Positions 1 through 8,873 of a stretch of 62,119 nucleotides of DNA are shown here, one piece after another; the stretch's first letter is position 1; each line of letters begins with the position of its first letter. The stretch covers positions 1 to 62,119 of the forward strand of contig CANENS010000006.1 in the NCBI GenBank assembly GCA_947428935.1. The letters are read 5' to 3'. The notes beneath the pieces were generated by a model that saw nothing but the letters and a program-made list of their open reading frames with translations, was not told where the DNA came from and did not search any database. The translations under genes and the position numbers were made by a program. The DNA comes from an uncultured Candidatus Saccharibacteria bacterium (lineage in GTDB: Bacteria > Patescibacteriota > Saccharimonadia > Saccharimonadales > Saccharimonadaceae).

Positions 1-76
1 AAAAATCTTGAAGTGAGGCTTTTTTGATGTTAAAATAGGTAGCAGAGTATCTATTGTGTTACATCCTTATATTTAG

Positions 77-96
77 CGGCTAAGAGGCCGTGTTTT
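77..96 (+). terminator. possible weak terminator
   Basis: A 4-bp stem (CGGC/GCCG) with a 6-nt loop is followed by GTGTTTTT. It could end a transcript entering from the left edge of the window. The stem is short, so this is weak support. Confidence 0.25.
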
Positions 97-172
97 TACT
101 GCCAAATGTTACTTTACTACAAACTATGGAGCTATGGAAGCTCCAGCACATTAAAGAGAGAGGTGTTTATGA

Positions 173-385
173 ATGGGATTGACTCAATATAACGATGAGA
201 TACCAAATATGTTTTCACAGTTTTCATGTCCGAAATGCAGGACCCAATGCAGTTCTTATGAAGCGGCGCAAGCGCATTGTCAGCAGCCATACAATACGAC
301 CGAGTGTCGTACATGCTATGGAACTGGACGGCGTGATGGAATGCGCTGTCCGGATTGTAATGGTACAGGTAAAACCTTTTTCTAA
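173..385 (+). CDS. small DnaJ-type zinc-finger protein (CxxCxGxG)
   Basis: A 70-aa protein rich in cysteine pairs. CPKC lies near residue 19, and two later units, CRTCYGTG and CPDCNGTG, match the CxxCxGxG signature of the DnaJ central zinc domain. No J domain is present, so this is not a co-chaperone by itself. The start is the ATG at 173, preceded by an AGAGAGAGGTG ribosome-binding stretch; the overlapping ATG at 169 runs into a stop after seven codons. The protein probably binds zinc and may bind protein or nucleic acid; this is inference. A second small protein of the same type lies at 26,865. Confidence 0.6.
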   Translation: MGLTQYNDEIPNMFSQFSCPKCRTQCSSYEAAQAHCQQPYNTTECRTCYGTGRRDGMRCPDCNGTGKTFF

Positions 386-430
386 AGAAACCATTAAAAT
401 GCGTATGTTGATATAAGGAGTGTTCGATTA

Positions 431-591
431 GTACAGCGAATATTAAGTAATTGGCAGTTTGACTTGCCTATTTTCCCGATAGCGCCACTCTCCAAGCCTC
501 GATGTAGCCACCGCTACGCCTGCGTTTGTGGAGCGGCACTCTCAGCAAAATATTCTGCGCCAAACTATCCAAAACTTAATTTTCGGTGTAC
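431..591. mobile_element. MITE-like element, 161 bp
   Basis: Two inverted termini of 31 bp (431-461 and 561-591) match at 24 of 31 positions and both begin GTACA. The element is flanked on each side by TA, the target duplication typical of the IS630/Tc1-mariner group. The core holds no ORF and is more GC-rich than its surroundings. These traits fit a non-autonomous miniature element mobilised by a transposase elsewhere. The remaining gene-free bases on either side (386-430 and 592-844) show no further recognisable signal. Confidence 0.5.
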
Positions 592-844
592 TAGTGTGTT
601 GACAAGTTGACTTCTATAACAAAAAATATTCCCAAAAGATTTTGTTAATAGCTTAAAAACTAATTTTAAGAAAAATTTGTTTTGTGCTAGAAATCAACTC
701 AGTCCATGTTAATAGGAAAACAAAATTTATTCCTATGCCCAAATTGCCAGTTATAAACTGGGAAACTTAACAATAGAAAAAATATAATAGATTTCGAAGG
801 CTATACGTAATCAGAAAATAAAAAGATGACACAGAGCAAGATAA

Positions 845-2041
845 ATGTTCTTTATTTTCGCTAGTATTCTAAGAATGGGGATGATAAAAATAGAAAATAC
901 TATTATAAATTTAGAGAATGTTGTACGGGAAGATATGACTCTTGATGATGCAAAAAGGATGGTCCGAGAGGATCCATTTATCGGCTACTCTTTTGAAGCT
1001 TGGGATGAGATGATAAAAGAATCAGATGCTACATGGCATACGCAACTCCAAGATTCTTTAATGCGGATGATCCCATTTGGTCGGATGCGTTTGATCGCTC
1101 TATGGGATGACCTGGCCATAGATGCACAAATAAATTTAAATTCTGTTCAAAGTCAGATTGAGATGATGGCAACAGGGACTGCTGCACTTGCCTCAACGAG
1201 CCAAAAAGAATTTAATATGAGAATCGGTTATCCTATTCGTGAAACAGGTGTTGAAGACCAAATATTGTTCAATGGCTGGAAATTAGCGCATTTTGAAAAA
1301 ATTACAAAATTTCACAATAGTAAAAAATTTAGTGTAGAAAAGACAAATTGGGATTTTGTATTAGGTGCTGATGGTAAAATCTACCACATAACATCAGGTT
1401 ATTTTTTTGACAGGAGCAACCCCGATAATACGCCAGATACATTTTTCTATGATGTTAGACGAGCGATATACTTTGACACAGGTTTTTTAATGAATCAAAA
1501 CAAGGCATATTTTATTGCAATATCGCATGGAATACTGATTACAGTTGATCAGATACTCCAGAATCCCCAAGTGGCTTCTGGAAAATTTGTCACTAGTATA
1601 AAAGAGGATTATCATGAATACATTTTTAATTTTCCGTTAGAGCCAAATGGGAGTGAGGAACCTATTGATCTGCATCATCTTTTGACAATGATATCTTCAA
1701 TCACACCAGAAGGCATATTGCCGGAAGACGTTGGGCTGATGGTTGAAAAATACCATGCAGAAAGACGAGAAAAAGAACAAAAAGAGAAAGAAGATTACGA
1801 GCGGGAGCAGAAAAGGCGTGCAGAACAGAAGCTCGCAAAGGAAAAAGAGGATGAAGAACGATGGAAAAGGGAAATGTATGAGCAAAATACCACACGGATT
1901 GAAAAATTAGAACGGAAATATAGTCAGCTAAATATGGAGCTTGAAAATACTAAAGGAATTTTTTCTGTAAAACAACGCAAACTGCTTAAAAAACAGCTGG
2001 ACCGTATAAGAGCAGCGGTAAAATACTTGAAAGGCATATAA
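845..2041 (+). CDS. hypothetical protein with C-terminal coiled coil
   Basis: A 398-aa protein of no family I recognise. Residues ~1-290 look globular and mixed alpha/beta. Residues ~298-350 are a highly charged Glu/Lys/Arg stretch of coiled-coil type, followed by a basic tail. There is no signal peptide or membrane segment, so it is probably cytoplasmic. The start is uncertain: ATG 845, 875 and 881 are all in frame and none has a strong ribosome binding site. It lies upstream of the YARHG and FtsK-like genes in the same orientation with a ~360-bp gap, so it may belong to the same island but probably has its own transcript. Confidence 0.7.
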   Translation: MFFIFASILRMGMIKIENTIINLENVVREDMTLDDAKRMVREDPFIGYSFEAWDEMIKESDATWHTQLQDSLMRMIPFGRMRLIALWDDLAIDAQINLNSVQSQIEMMATGTAALASTSQKEFNMRIGYPIRETGVEDQILFNGWKLAHFEKITKFHNSKKFSVEKTNWDFVLGADGKIYHITSGYFFDRSNPDNTPDTFFYDVRRAIYFDTGFLMNQNKAYFIAISHGILITVDQILQNPQVASGKFVTSIKEDYHEYIFNFPLEPNGSEEPIDLHHLLTMISSITPEGILPEDVGLMVEKYHAERREKEQKEKEDYEREQKRRAEQKLAKEKEDEERWKREMYEQNTTRIEKLERKYSQLNMELENTKGIFSVKQRKLLKKQLDRIRAAVKYLKGI

Positions 2042-2403
2042 GGCGGCAAAGCTGTAAAGCCAAAGAGATAAAATGTTCTTTGGAACGTAATTATTTGAGG
2101 GACTAGAAATACGATTCTTTTCGAATTATTATTGCGGGTATTCATAATAACAACTTGATTCATGAATGGTATGAAATATTTGTACGGCTAGCAAGTATGT
2201 GGATCGTACAGATCATTTTAAATGGTTAGCTATGAGAACAGTTTTTACAAAATATTAAAGATGGAGCCCGTAAATCTGAGGCTGAGCTGTATATCTTATT
2301 TTCTTATTTTTTGACAGGAAGAATTACATATATGTCAGAATGATTATTGAATATGCAGTTTTAGACCGGATGAGAACATTCAGGGAGGAGGAAACGGAAA
2401 GTA
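2042..2403. other. gene-free stretch
   Basis: About 360 AT-rich bases without a credible ORF. The only clear signal is GGGAGGAGG at about 2383-2391, just ahead of the gene at 2404. No clear promoter or terminator was recognised. Confidence 0.5.
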
Positions 2404-3117
2404 ATGAAAAGATGCGCACGATGTGGCGAGAAATATGAAGAAGCAGATGTTTGTCCTCAATGTGGAATTCAAATCGACGATATATCTGCTGTTTCAAAAC
2501 CTCCGGTTGTCATATATATTATTTTGTCTATAGTTGCAATTGCAGTATGCCTTACTTTTGCAGGTATTATATATCAGATAGAAGTATCCTTTTCGGATAT
2601 AGACAAAAATAGTGGCAACAAACAATTATCGGAGAATACTAAAGAAAATAGTCCAAATTATATAGCAAAAAAGAATAAAACTAACTCGGGGGAAAAAGCC
2701 GATATCGAAACACATACTGACGCAAAAAAGAAGAGGAAATCAAAGGCAGAGGTGGGCGAACCAGAAGAAGCAGTCCCCATAGATGAACCAACGCCCAAAA
2801 ATCCTTTAGTTGATGCTTATATCATCCCGAACAGTGATGTTGAATATCTGACAGATTCAGATGTATCAGGATTGAATTTGCAAGAAATTAATTATGCTAA
2901 AAATGAAATATACGCAAGGCATGGACGGAAATTTGAATCACAGGAATTGGACGATTATTTTTCGTCAAAGTCATGGTATGAAGGAATATACGAGCCTGGC
3001 GATTTTGACGAGAACTACAGCCAAACAGCTTTAAGCGACTGCGAAAAGAAAAATGCAAAAATGTTAAGTGATATTGAACATTCGATGAATCCCAAAGGAT
3101 ATGAATTAGATAAATAA
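2404..3117 (+). CDS. zinc-ribbon, single-pass membrane protein with YARHG domain
   Basis: A 237-aa protein in three parts. Residues 4-20 form a zinc ribbon (CARC...CPQC). Residues ~34-58 are one hydrophobic membrane helix. A long polar linker leads to a C-terminal YARHG domain (~161-230) with the diagnostic YARHGRKF motif. This predicts a cytoplasmic zinc ribbon and an extracytoplasmic YARHG domain, an arrangement seen in Firmicutes membrane proteins whose YARHG domain is thought to act at the cell surface. It lies 81 bp upstream of the FtsK-like ATPase gene and is probably a membrane component of the same system (inference). Confidence 0.85.
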   Translation: MKRCARCGEKYEEADVCPQCGIQIDDISAVSKPPVVIYIILSIVAIAVCLTFAGIIYQIEVSFSDIDKNSGNKQLSENTKENSPNYIAKKNKTNSGEKADIETHTDAKKKRKSKAEVGEPEEAVPIDEPTPKNPLVDAYIIPNSDVEYLTDSDVSGLNLQEINYAKNEIYARHGRKFESQELDDYFSSKSWYEGIYEPGDFDENYSQTALSDCEKKNAKMLSDIEHSMNPKGYELDK

Positions 3118-3198
3118 GTTGTCTGGCATAATTTAATAGACGGAATAGAGACATATAGTTATCAAAAGGAAGGAATGTAGCAAGAATGGAGCAAAGAA

Positions 3199-6100
3199 AT
3201 GGATGATAAAAACACTAAAGTAGGAGAACAGGAAATTATCAATGCATATAACAATATGGAAATGCTTCCAGTCCATCTGCATAGATGCGCAAAAAAATAT
3301 TCTGAGGCTGCGATGGCTGAAACAGAGTGCCATCGTACAGTAGCTGAATCTGCAAAAAACGTTTTTGAAGATAAAAAAGCATCTTTGGAAAAGCAACGAA
3401 AGGATATGTATGATGTAGCTGATTCAGCAAAAAGGATCATTTCAGAACGGCTGGAGGGATTATGGACGGAATTCCAGTATGCCAGTGAGCGGTATCAGAA
3501 TACATTTTACACGTACATAGACAAGAATAAAAACAGAAGGATCCCATTCGGTGGCTGGTTTGATCAGGTGATAGATGAAATCAACAAAAAAGAGGCGCAG
3601 GATGAGAAGGAGTTTTCTGAAAGATATGGACATTTGGTCGAACAGGAAAATCGGATATATGCCCAAAAGATCCATGAAGCGGATCATATATATGAAAGCC
3701 AGCTTGCAGAAGAAACGGTTGCTTACAATAATACATTAGATACGGAAAATGCTGAGTCGGAAGCAAGGATGAAACAGACTTTTGATCTTGCAAGGGATAC
3801 AGTCATCGGCCTCCAACCGGAATTGCAGCGAGAAATGTACAAGATGCTACAGGCTAATATCCCGGAAATCCTGGATTATGAGCCCGCTGATACGATGCCT
3901 CCTGCAATAGAGGTCGGATATATCAATATCGATTTAGATGGATGGGAAGGAGAGCTCCTAGGCTCACAGCCGGTAATAAAACTGATAAAAGAAACATATG
4001 CATATGCATTGGCCGACGATCAGGGAAAATGTGTTTTGCGGCTGCCGTTAGGAAGGGCGTTTTCATCCAATAGATTCAATAAACTGATACTTCATGACGA
4101 CGTAAGCCGTGACTCAGCGCTGGAATATATGCGTGCTTTAGAAATGCGCCTCTTTATGAGCATCCCTTGTGGAAAATTAAGGACTACTATGATAGATCCG
4201 ATAGATTCGAGTAGCAACTTTTCGATGTTTGCCCCCCTTGGGGATGATGATGAGAGAATCATCTCAACTAGAATCTGGTGTGACAAAAAAAGCATCAAAG
4301 AGCAGCTAGGATTATTGATCGGTCAGATAGAGCATGTCCACCAGGATTGTTTGAGAAACGAATTTACGGACATTGTTGAGTACAATAAATATGTCGGTAA
4401 AAATGCAGAACCTTTCCAGGTATTGTTCGTGGCTGATTTTCCGCAGCATTTTGACCAGGAAGCAGAAGAGATGCTCGAGAAGATTGTAAGGAGCGGGCCA
4501 AAATGCGGCATATTTACGTTTATTGTGAGCAGGTCAGGCGGATCTTATGCGGATGACCACAGGATCTTACAGGATATGGAAATAATAGAAATCAAAAATG
4601 ATACGATGTTCTATCATTACAAAGGCCTGACCCATAGGATTTCACCTGCCGTCCTGCCTTCAAAAAATGAAATATCGAAAATAATCGCGACTTTGAGAAA
4701 TGGGATCAAAACATCCGATAGGATCATAATAAACTTTGATGAGATTGCCGACACACTGATCCAGCACAAGGAAAAATGGTTCTTGTTCTCCGACACGAAT
4801 GGGCTGGATATACCTATTGGGCTGGAAGGAGCTTCCCGTACTGTACAGATCCACTTGGGCGGCGAACAGGTCACACAGCACCATGCATTAGTTTCAGGTA
4901 CAATTGGTTCCGGCAAGTCAACTTTATTACATACGATCATCATGAGCGCGCTCTTAAAATATAGCCCTGAAGATCTACAGATGTATCTACTGGATTTCAA
5001 AAGGGGAGTGGAGTTCAAGATATATGCAGACAGTAAATTACCGAATTTTAAAGTGATCTCTTTGGATACTGAACCAGAATTCGGCCTTTCTGTACTCCGT
5101 TTTTTAGAAGAACAGCAGGCGGAAAGAGGAAGGAGATTTAGGGACGGGAATTGTGATAATATCGAAAGATATAATGATACTGTAGGATTGAGCTCTGACA
5201 AGATTCCAAGGCTGATGGTCGTGATTGATGAATTCCATGAGATGTTTGCAGACCCAGATTCTGAAATAACAAAGCAGTGCGGACAATTGCTGGAACAGGT
5301 CATCAGGGAAGGGCGTGCATTTGGCATACATGTCATCTTGGCATCACAGACCCTTCCAGACAACCTTTCCAATATATATGGACAGATTTTAAACCGTATC
5401 GCATTGCAGTCGACAGCCTCATCGGCACAATATATTTTAGATGCAGATAACCCGGCCTTGCATACACTTGTTGACGTTGATTCTGGGATGGGGGTGTTTA
5501 ACGATGGCGGCGGCAACAAGAATGCAAATCATCTTTTCCGTGTTGCTTATTTTAAGGAGGGCGAACAGAAAAAAATACTACATCAAATCCGGACCCTTCA
5601 GGCAGGATTGTCTTATAATGTTGGGGCTGAAAAACCCCGGTTGCTACTGTCTAGCATACAGGATGATGATGAAAACCCATTAAACAGTTTCGTTAAATAT
5701 GGGATTCTTCCTGGGCAGATGGAATTGGGCTGTCCACTGTATCTTGGAGAAGAGATTGCAATGGTAGATAACTTTTTGATCAAGCTCACAGCTCGAGAAT
5801 CACAGAATCTTTTGATCTTGGGCAAGGATAACATAAGGGCCTCTCTTTTATATGGTTTTTCAGTCATCAGCATCTTATTTTATGCGTTTAGGATGGAAGC
5901 AGCAGGAATCTCCATGGGAGATGGCCCGATCATCACCTTTTTTGATTTTGAGGAACAAGGCATGTCCGAACGCAGCATAAAGTTGAGTGAACTGAGCACC
6001 CATCTTCCCGAAAAGATTCGGATTTTTGGAAAAGATTCTCTCATGGATGGGATCGATATCTTAGAAAGAGAATATAGGGAAGAAGATCCAGAAAGGAGAC

Positions 6101-6543
6101 ATTTTGTCATCTTTGCCGGGTTAAACCGGGCGCGGAGGCTGTTGGATGATGATAATGCATATGGTATGCCGCCTAAACAAATGTTCATGAATCTGGTCAA
6201 GAACGGACCCACTGCGGGAGTCAATTTTATCATATGGGCGAACGATCCGAACAGTTTCTGCTCATTTTACGGGGAATTACTTCCAGAGTTTGATTATAGG
6301 CTGGTTTATGACCTCAACGAAGATGAATATATGAAGATTATCACAAGTTCCAACATGGACACCAATTATGGGAACAATGTAATCTCATATAATCCAGATG
6401 AGGACAATAAAAAAGTCAGAGTATATAGTAAACCGCTACAAGAATGGTTGGATACGTTTATGGATAGGATTGAAAACAAGATGGCCCCTATGGGAGATAA
6501 CGCTTTTTATCCTGTAGAATCTGGAAACGGGAGGGATTTTTGA
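3199..6543 (+). CDS. FtsK/SpoIIIE-type ATPase, EssC/EccC-like
   Basis: A 1114-aa protein. Residues ~1-230 are charged and helical (coiled-coil type). The first ATPase domain has Walker A GTIGSGKST at ~567, Walker B VVIDE ending at 678 and the downstream segment GIHVILASQTLP, all typical of the FtsK/SpoIIIE/EccC family. A second ATPase-like region (~850-1080) has a degenerate P-loop (GKDNIRAS), as in the non-hydrolysing domains of EssC/EccC. No membrane helix is obvious, unlike classical EssC, so membrane attachment would need partners such as the YARHG protein or the protein at 6822. The likely role is powering export of the helical-domain toxin encoded at 11,544. FHA and kinase functions, fused or linked in known type VII systems, are separate genes here. 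Confidence 0.88.
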   Translation: MDDKNTKVGEQEIINAYNNMEMLPVHLHRCAKKYSEAAMAETECHRTVAESAKNVFEDKKASLEKQRKDMYDVADSAKRIISERLEGLWTEFQYASERYQNTFYTYIDKNKNRRIPFGGWFDQVIDEINKKEAQDEKEFSERYGHLVEQENRIYAQKIHEADHIYESQLAEETVAYNNTLDTENAESEARMKQTFDLARDTVIGLQPELQREMYKMLQANIPEILDYEPADTMPPAIEVGYINIDLDGWEGELLGSQPVIKLIKETYAYALADDQGKCVLRLPLGRAFSSNRFNKLILHDDVSRDSALEYMRALEMRLFMSIPCGKLRTTMIDPIDSSSNFSMFAPLGDDDERIISTRIWCDKKSIKEQLGLLIGQIEHVHQDCLRNEFTDIVEYNKYVGKNAEPFQVLFVADFPQHFDQEAEEMLEKIVRSGPKCGIFTFIVSRSGGSYADDHRILQDMEIIEIKNDTMFYHYKGLTHRISPAVLPSKNEISKIIATLRNGIKTSDRIIINFDEIADTLIQHKEKWFLFSDTNGLDIPIGLEGASRTVQIHLGGEQVTQHHALVSGTIGSGKSTLLHTIIMSALLKYSPEDLQMYLLDFKRGVEFKIYADSKLPNFKVISLDTEPEFGLSVLRFLEEQQAERGRRFRDGNCDNIERYNDTVGLSSDKIPRLMVVIDEFHEMFADPDSEITKQCGQLLEQVIREGRAFGIHVILASQTLPDNLSNIYGQILNRIALQSTASSAQYILDADNPALHTLVDVDSGMGVFNDGGGNKNANHLFRVAYFKEGEQKKILHQIRTLQAGLSYNVGAEKPRLLLSSIQDDDENPLNSFVKYGILPGQMELGCPLYLGEEIAMVDNFLIKLTARESQNLLILGKDNIRASLLYGFSVISILFYAFRMEAAGISMGDGPIITFFDFEEQGMSERSIKLSELSTHLPEKIRIFGKDSLMDGIDILEREYREEDPERRHFVIFAGLNRARRLLDDDNAYGMPPKQMFMNLVKNGPTAGVNFIIWANDPNSFCSFYGELLPEFDYRLVYDLNEDEYMKIITSSNMDTNYGNNVISYNPDEDNKKVRVYSKPLQEWLDTFMDRIENKMAPMGDNAFYPVESGNGRDF

Positions 6544-6560
6544 TCTTTAGTGATAGGAAA

Positions 6561-6827
6561 GAGATTTAGTGTGAAAGAAAGTAAATTAAGTCAAAATGTG
6601 AAATAGAAAAAAAGCTCACACCGTAAACCTAAATTAAGAGAGTTCCCACCTTGATAAAAGAGGCGCACCTGTACACCAACAACAAATGGGTGGGTGCATC
6701 TGACACTGATGTCGGGAATGCCTTATAAAATCAAATTTATTGTAACACGAAAACTTGAAGGTGTGAATCACTTTCATCACTATTTGTGCCGCCGACCAAA
6801 GGCGGCGGAATGGAGATCTTTATGGAA
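6561..6827 (+). repeat. 267-bp perfect direct repeat, copy 1 (gene leader)
   Basis: Identical base for base to 14,626-14,892. It begins 18 nt after the FtsK-like stop codon and ends six bases into the next gene, so it supplies that gene's leader, ribosome binding site and start codon. Inside it are an 11-codon ORF starting at GTG, a second short frame of about 28 codons, and a GC-rich hairpin next to the start. It looks like a duplicated regulatory cassette. Confidence 0.95.
6788..6806 (+). promoter_or_regulatory. leader hairpin abutting the ribosome binding site
   Basis: GCCGCC, a 7-nt loop and GGCGGC form a strong 6-bp GC stem. It is directly followed by GGAATGGAG and the ATG at 6822. A stem this close to the ribosome binding site may modulate translation. 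The same hairpin recurs at 14,853-14,871. Confidence 0.45.
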
Positions 6828-7346
6828 GATGTTCTGAATATGGATAAAGAGATGGAAAATCTGTCAAAAGACCTGACAGATATCCGTTTTTATGGGCAGA
6901 GATTAGCTCAAATAAGTAGCCAGGTTGATGAGATAATTTCTATCCATAAAACGAATATAGCAGTCGTTTTAGTCACAATCGCGTCAAGTTTTTCTGCATG
7001 TGCGGGCATGTTTACTTCTGTCCGGAAAATACATCATCCAAAAGTAAATTTGGAATCTTTTAGTATGGGTACGGATTTGCTGCCGTATCTGGCTTTATTT
7101 AGCTTGTGTTTTATGATTCTGTTTTGGGGATGTAAAAATAAATACGGAGATGTGATCAGTGCTTTGATCAATCTGGTTGCTATTTTGCTAGCCGTACTTT
7201 ATATTTATGGTTTTGCGGGTTACTATAGCTGCGGCGGTTCGATTTTTGCTATATTGGTTAGCTGGATACATGTAATTTTTCGCAGTTATAAACTTCGGAA
7301 AAAAGTTTGGAATATTTCTATTACACAAGCAGGAGAGCAAGTATGA
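6822..7346 (+). CDS. small membrane protein, four predicted helices
   Basis: A 174-aa protein. A short soluble N-terminus is followed by four hydrophobic segments at about residues 45-68, 85-104, 112-134 and 140-160 and a basic C-terminal end. I recognise no family. The ATG at 6822 is chosen because GGAG lies ~7 nt upstream; GTG 6786 and ATG 6810 are in frame but fall within the hairpin region. The stop codon overlaps the next start (ATGA). It is a candidate membrane platform for the ATPases of this island (inference from position). Confidence 0.75.
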   Translation: MEDVLNMDKEMENLSKDLTDIRFYGQRLAQISSQVDEIISIHKTNIAVVLVTIASSFSACAGMFTSVRKIHHPKVNLESFSMGTDLLPYLALFSLCFMILFWGCKNKYGDVISALINLVAILLAVLYIYGFAGYYSCGGSIFAILVSWIHVIFRSYKLRKKVWNISITQAGEQV

Positions 7347-7825
7347 AAGCAGAAGAAAAGAGATTATTGGAATTTAATGACATACGGTTACTCTATGAGA
7401 GATTCCAACCTACCCCCAGTATAGATCTAAACAGGAGTAGGATGCAGATACCTGCATTGAAAGTGCAGGAATATGACGACTTTTGGAGCCGTGCACTGAG
7501 ATTGGCTGTTGAGGGCCGGGAAGATGCGATCAGTAAGATACGTGCTGAAATTGCCCTCTCTAATCTTTCATGTGTTTCCCAAAAATGGTGGGATTTCGTC
7601 TTGTCATTTTCCCAGGGCGCACCGCCGGAAGAATTGGAGCAGTATGAGGAAGAAGATAAAAACCCTTTGATAAAGGTGGATCCTGGTTGTATTTGCGCCG
7701 CAATTGGCCGGATGGCTGTCCCCGCGGCAGCCTGGGAGAGGAAAAGACGTCGCATGGAGATAAAAGAGCTGGAAAAATTACAGGATCAGGCAGGGGAACG
7801 ACACCAGGAAAAAGAGTTTGCATAA
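7343..7825 (+). CDS. hypothetical protein of the export island
   Basis: A 160-aa soluble protein of unknown family. The start ATG at 7343 overlaps the previous stop by four bases and is preceded by AGGAGAG, indicating translational coupling. The C-terminal third is strongly charged (Arg/Lys/Glu) and probably helical. It lies in a tight cluster with the membrane protein, zinc-ribbon protein and kinase, so it is probably part of the same complex. Confidence 0.7.
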   Translation: MKAEEKRLLEFNDIRLLYERFQPTPSIDLNRSRMQIPALKVQEYDDFWSRALRLAVEGREDAISKIRAEIALSNLSCVSQKWWDFVLSFSQGAPPEELEQYEEEDKNPLIKVDPGCICAAIGRMAVPAAAWERKRRRMEIKELEKLQDQAGERHQEKEFA

Positions 7826-7856
7826 GAACATATAGAAAGCGTAGAGGTGGAATGGC

Positions 7857-8873
7857 ATGACAAGGCAGTCTGGATATTTTCTACAGGCTCTTTGGGAAAC
7901 GGGTGCGGGGAAAGAAAAGGTGCTGGCATTGGGGAAGGCGTCCATATGTTATGAAATACATAAATCATTAGAAGGTGTCCAGCATCCGGAAACCGTATTC
8001 GTCTCAGAGCCTTCAAAAACGGCTTACAAAGAAATATGCCTTTTAGAAGAAAGAATACAGAAGGCAGAACAGCCTTATCAACTGGCAGACATATCAGCCG
8101 ATCTTCAACAATTGATCGGCAGGATCCAGGCAATGCAGATTACGACTGTACAGTCATTGACTTCTCCATTTGGATCATCCCTGCAAGATATCCATATTAT
8201 TGTCCGCCAGCTTTATGGACTAGCCTTAACAAAGCTAAAGGAGCAGGCAGAATACCAACTGTATCGGATTCTGCTATTGGATGGTGCTTTAGGGATAGAT
8301 AAGGATCCTTATCCTAAAAACGGCAGTGTAAAAGAATGGATTACGTACTATAAATACACATTGTATCCCAGAATAGAACAGCTGGATGACCGAGTGCTGG
8401 ATGCACGCTGGGCGTATGAGCGAGAGCGGGTGTCTATCAACAGAGTACTAAGGATTGAGCAATTTATCTCTGTAGTGCCCAAGCAAGAAGAACTCTGTCT
8501 GGCATTAGGAAGCTCTGCGATCGGCACAGGAGATACAGGCAAACTGAGGATATATGGACGGGGATGCCTGACGAATATAACTCCGCATGAGATACTAGAT
8601 TGTTTTGAAAATGATCATCATAAAAATATTTCTATGATAGAGGATTATTCTGCCATTTCCGATGAAAATGCACCCCCTGGAGATAATCTGGAAAAATTGC
8701 TGCCTCAGCAAAAATATATTGTTTTTCCTGAAGAATATTTTCAGATGATCAACCAATATATGTTGGCCAAAACTTTTTACCAACGGATAAAGCTGGGGAA
8801 TTGTCTCTTGTGTGGCACACCGCTCCATCACCATCTGTGCCCGAATTGTGAGGGAGGGTCATGGATCATTTAA
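7857..8873 (+). CDS. hypothetical protein with C-terminal zinc ribbon
   Basis: A 338-aa protein, mostly helical, ending in a zinc ribbon with cysteines at 316, 319, 328 and 331. The start ATG 7857 follows GAGGTGG by 6 nt. The gene overlaps the kinase gene by 13 bp. Zinc ribbons recur in this island (also at 2404 and 10,559). I do not recognise the main domain. Close coupling to the kinase suggests a substrate or adaptor role (inference). Confidence 0.75.
   Translation: MTRQSGYFLQALWETGAGKEKVLALGKASICYEIHKSLEGVQHPETVFVSEPSKTAYKEICLLEERIQKAEQPYQLADISADLQQLIGRIQAMQITTVQSLTSPFGSSLQDIHIIVRQLYGLALTKLKEQAEYQLYRILLLDGALGIDKDPYPKNGSVKEWITYYKYTLYPRIEQLDDRVLDARWAYERERVSINRVLRIEQFISVVPKQEELCLALGSSAIGTGDTGKLRIYGRGCLTNITPHEILDCFENDHHKNISMIEDYSAISDENAPPGDNLEKLLPQQKYIVFPEEYFQMINQYMLAKTFYQRIKLGNCLLCGTPLHHHLCPNCEGGSWII

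Noticed and set aside
4617-5519. A 300-codon minus-strand frame opposite the FtsK-like gene
   Set aside because: It lies entirely antisense to the conserved ATPase motifs, is Ser/Pro-rich with low-complexity composition and has no own promoter or ribosome binding site.
6561-6827. The 267-bp repeat as a group II intron (starts near GTGTG)
   Set aside because: No domain V-like hairpin, no reverse transcriptase, and it ends inside a start codon region rather than at an AY 3' splice site.
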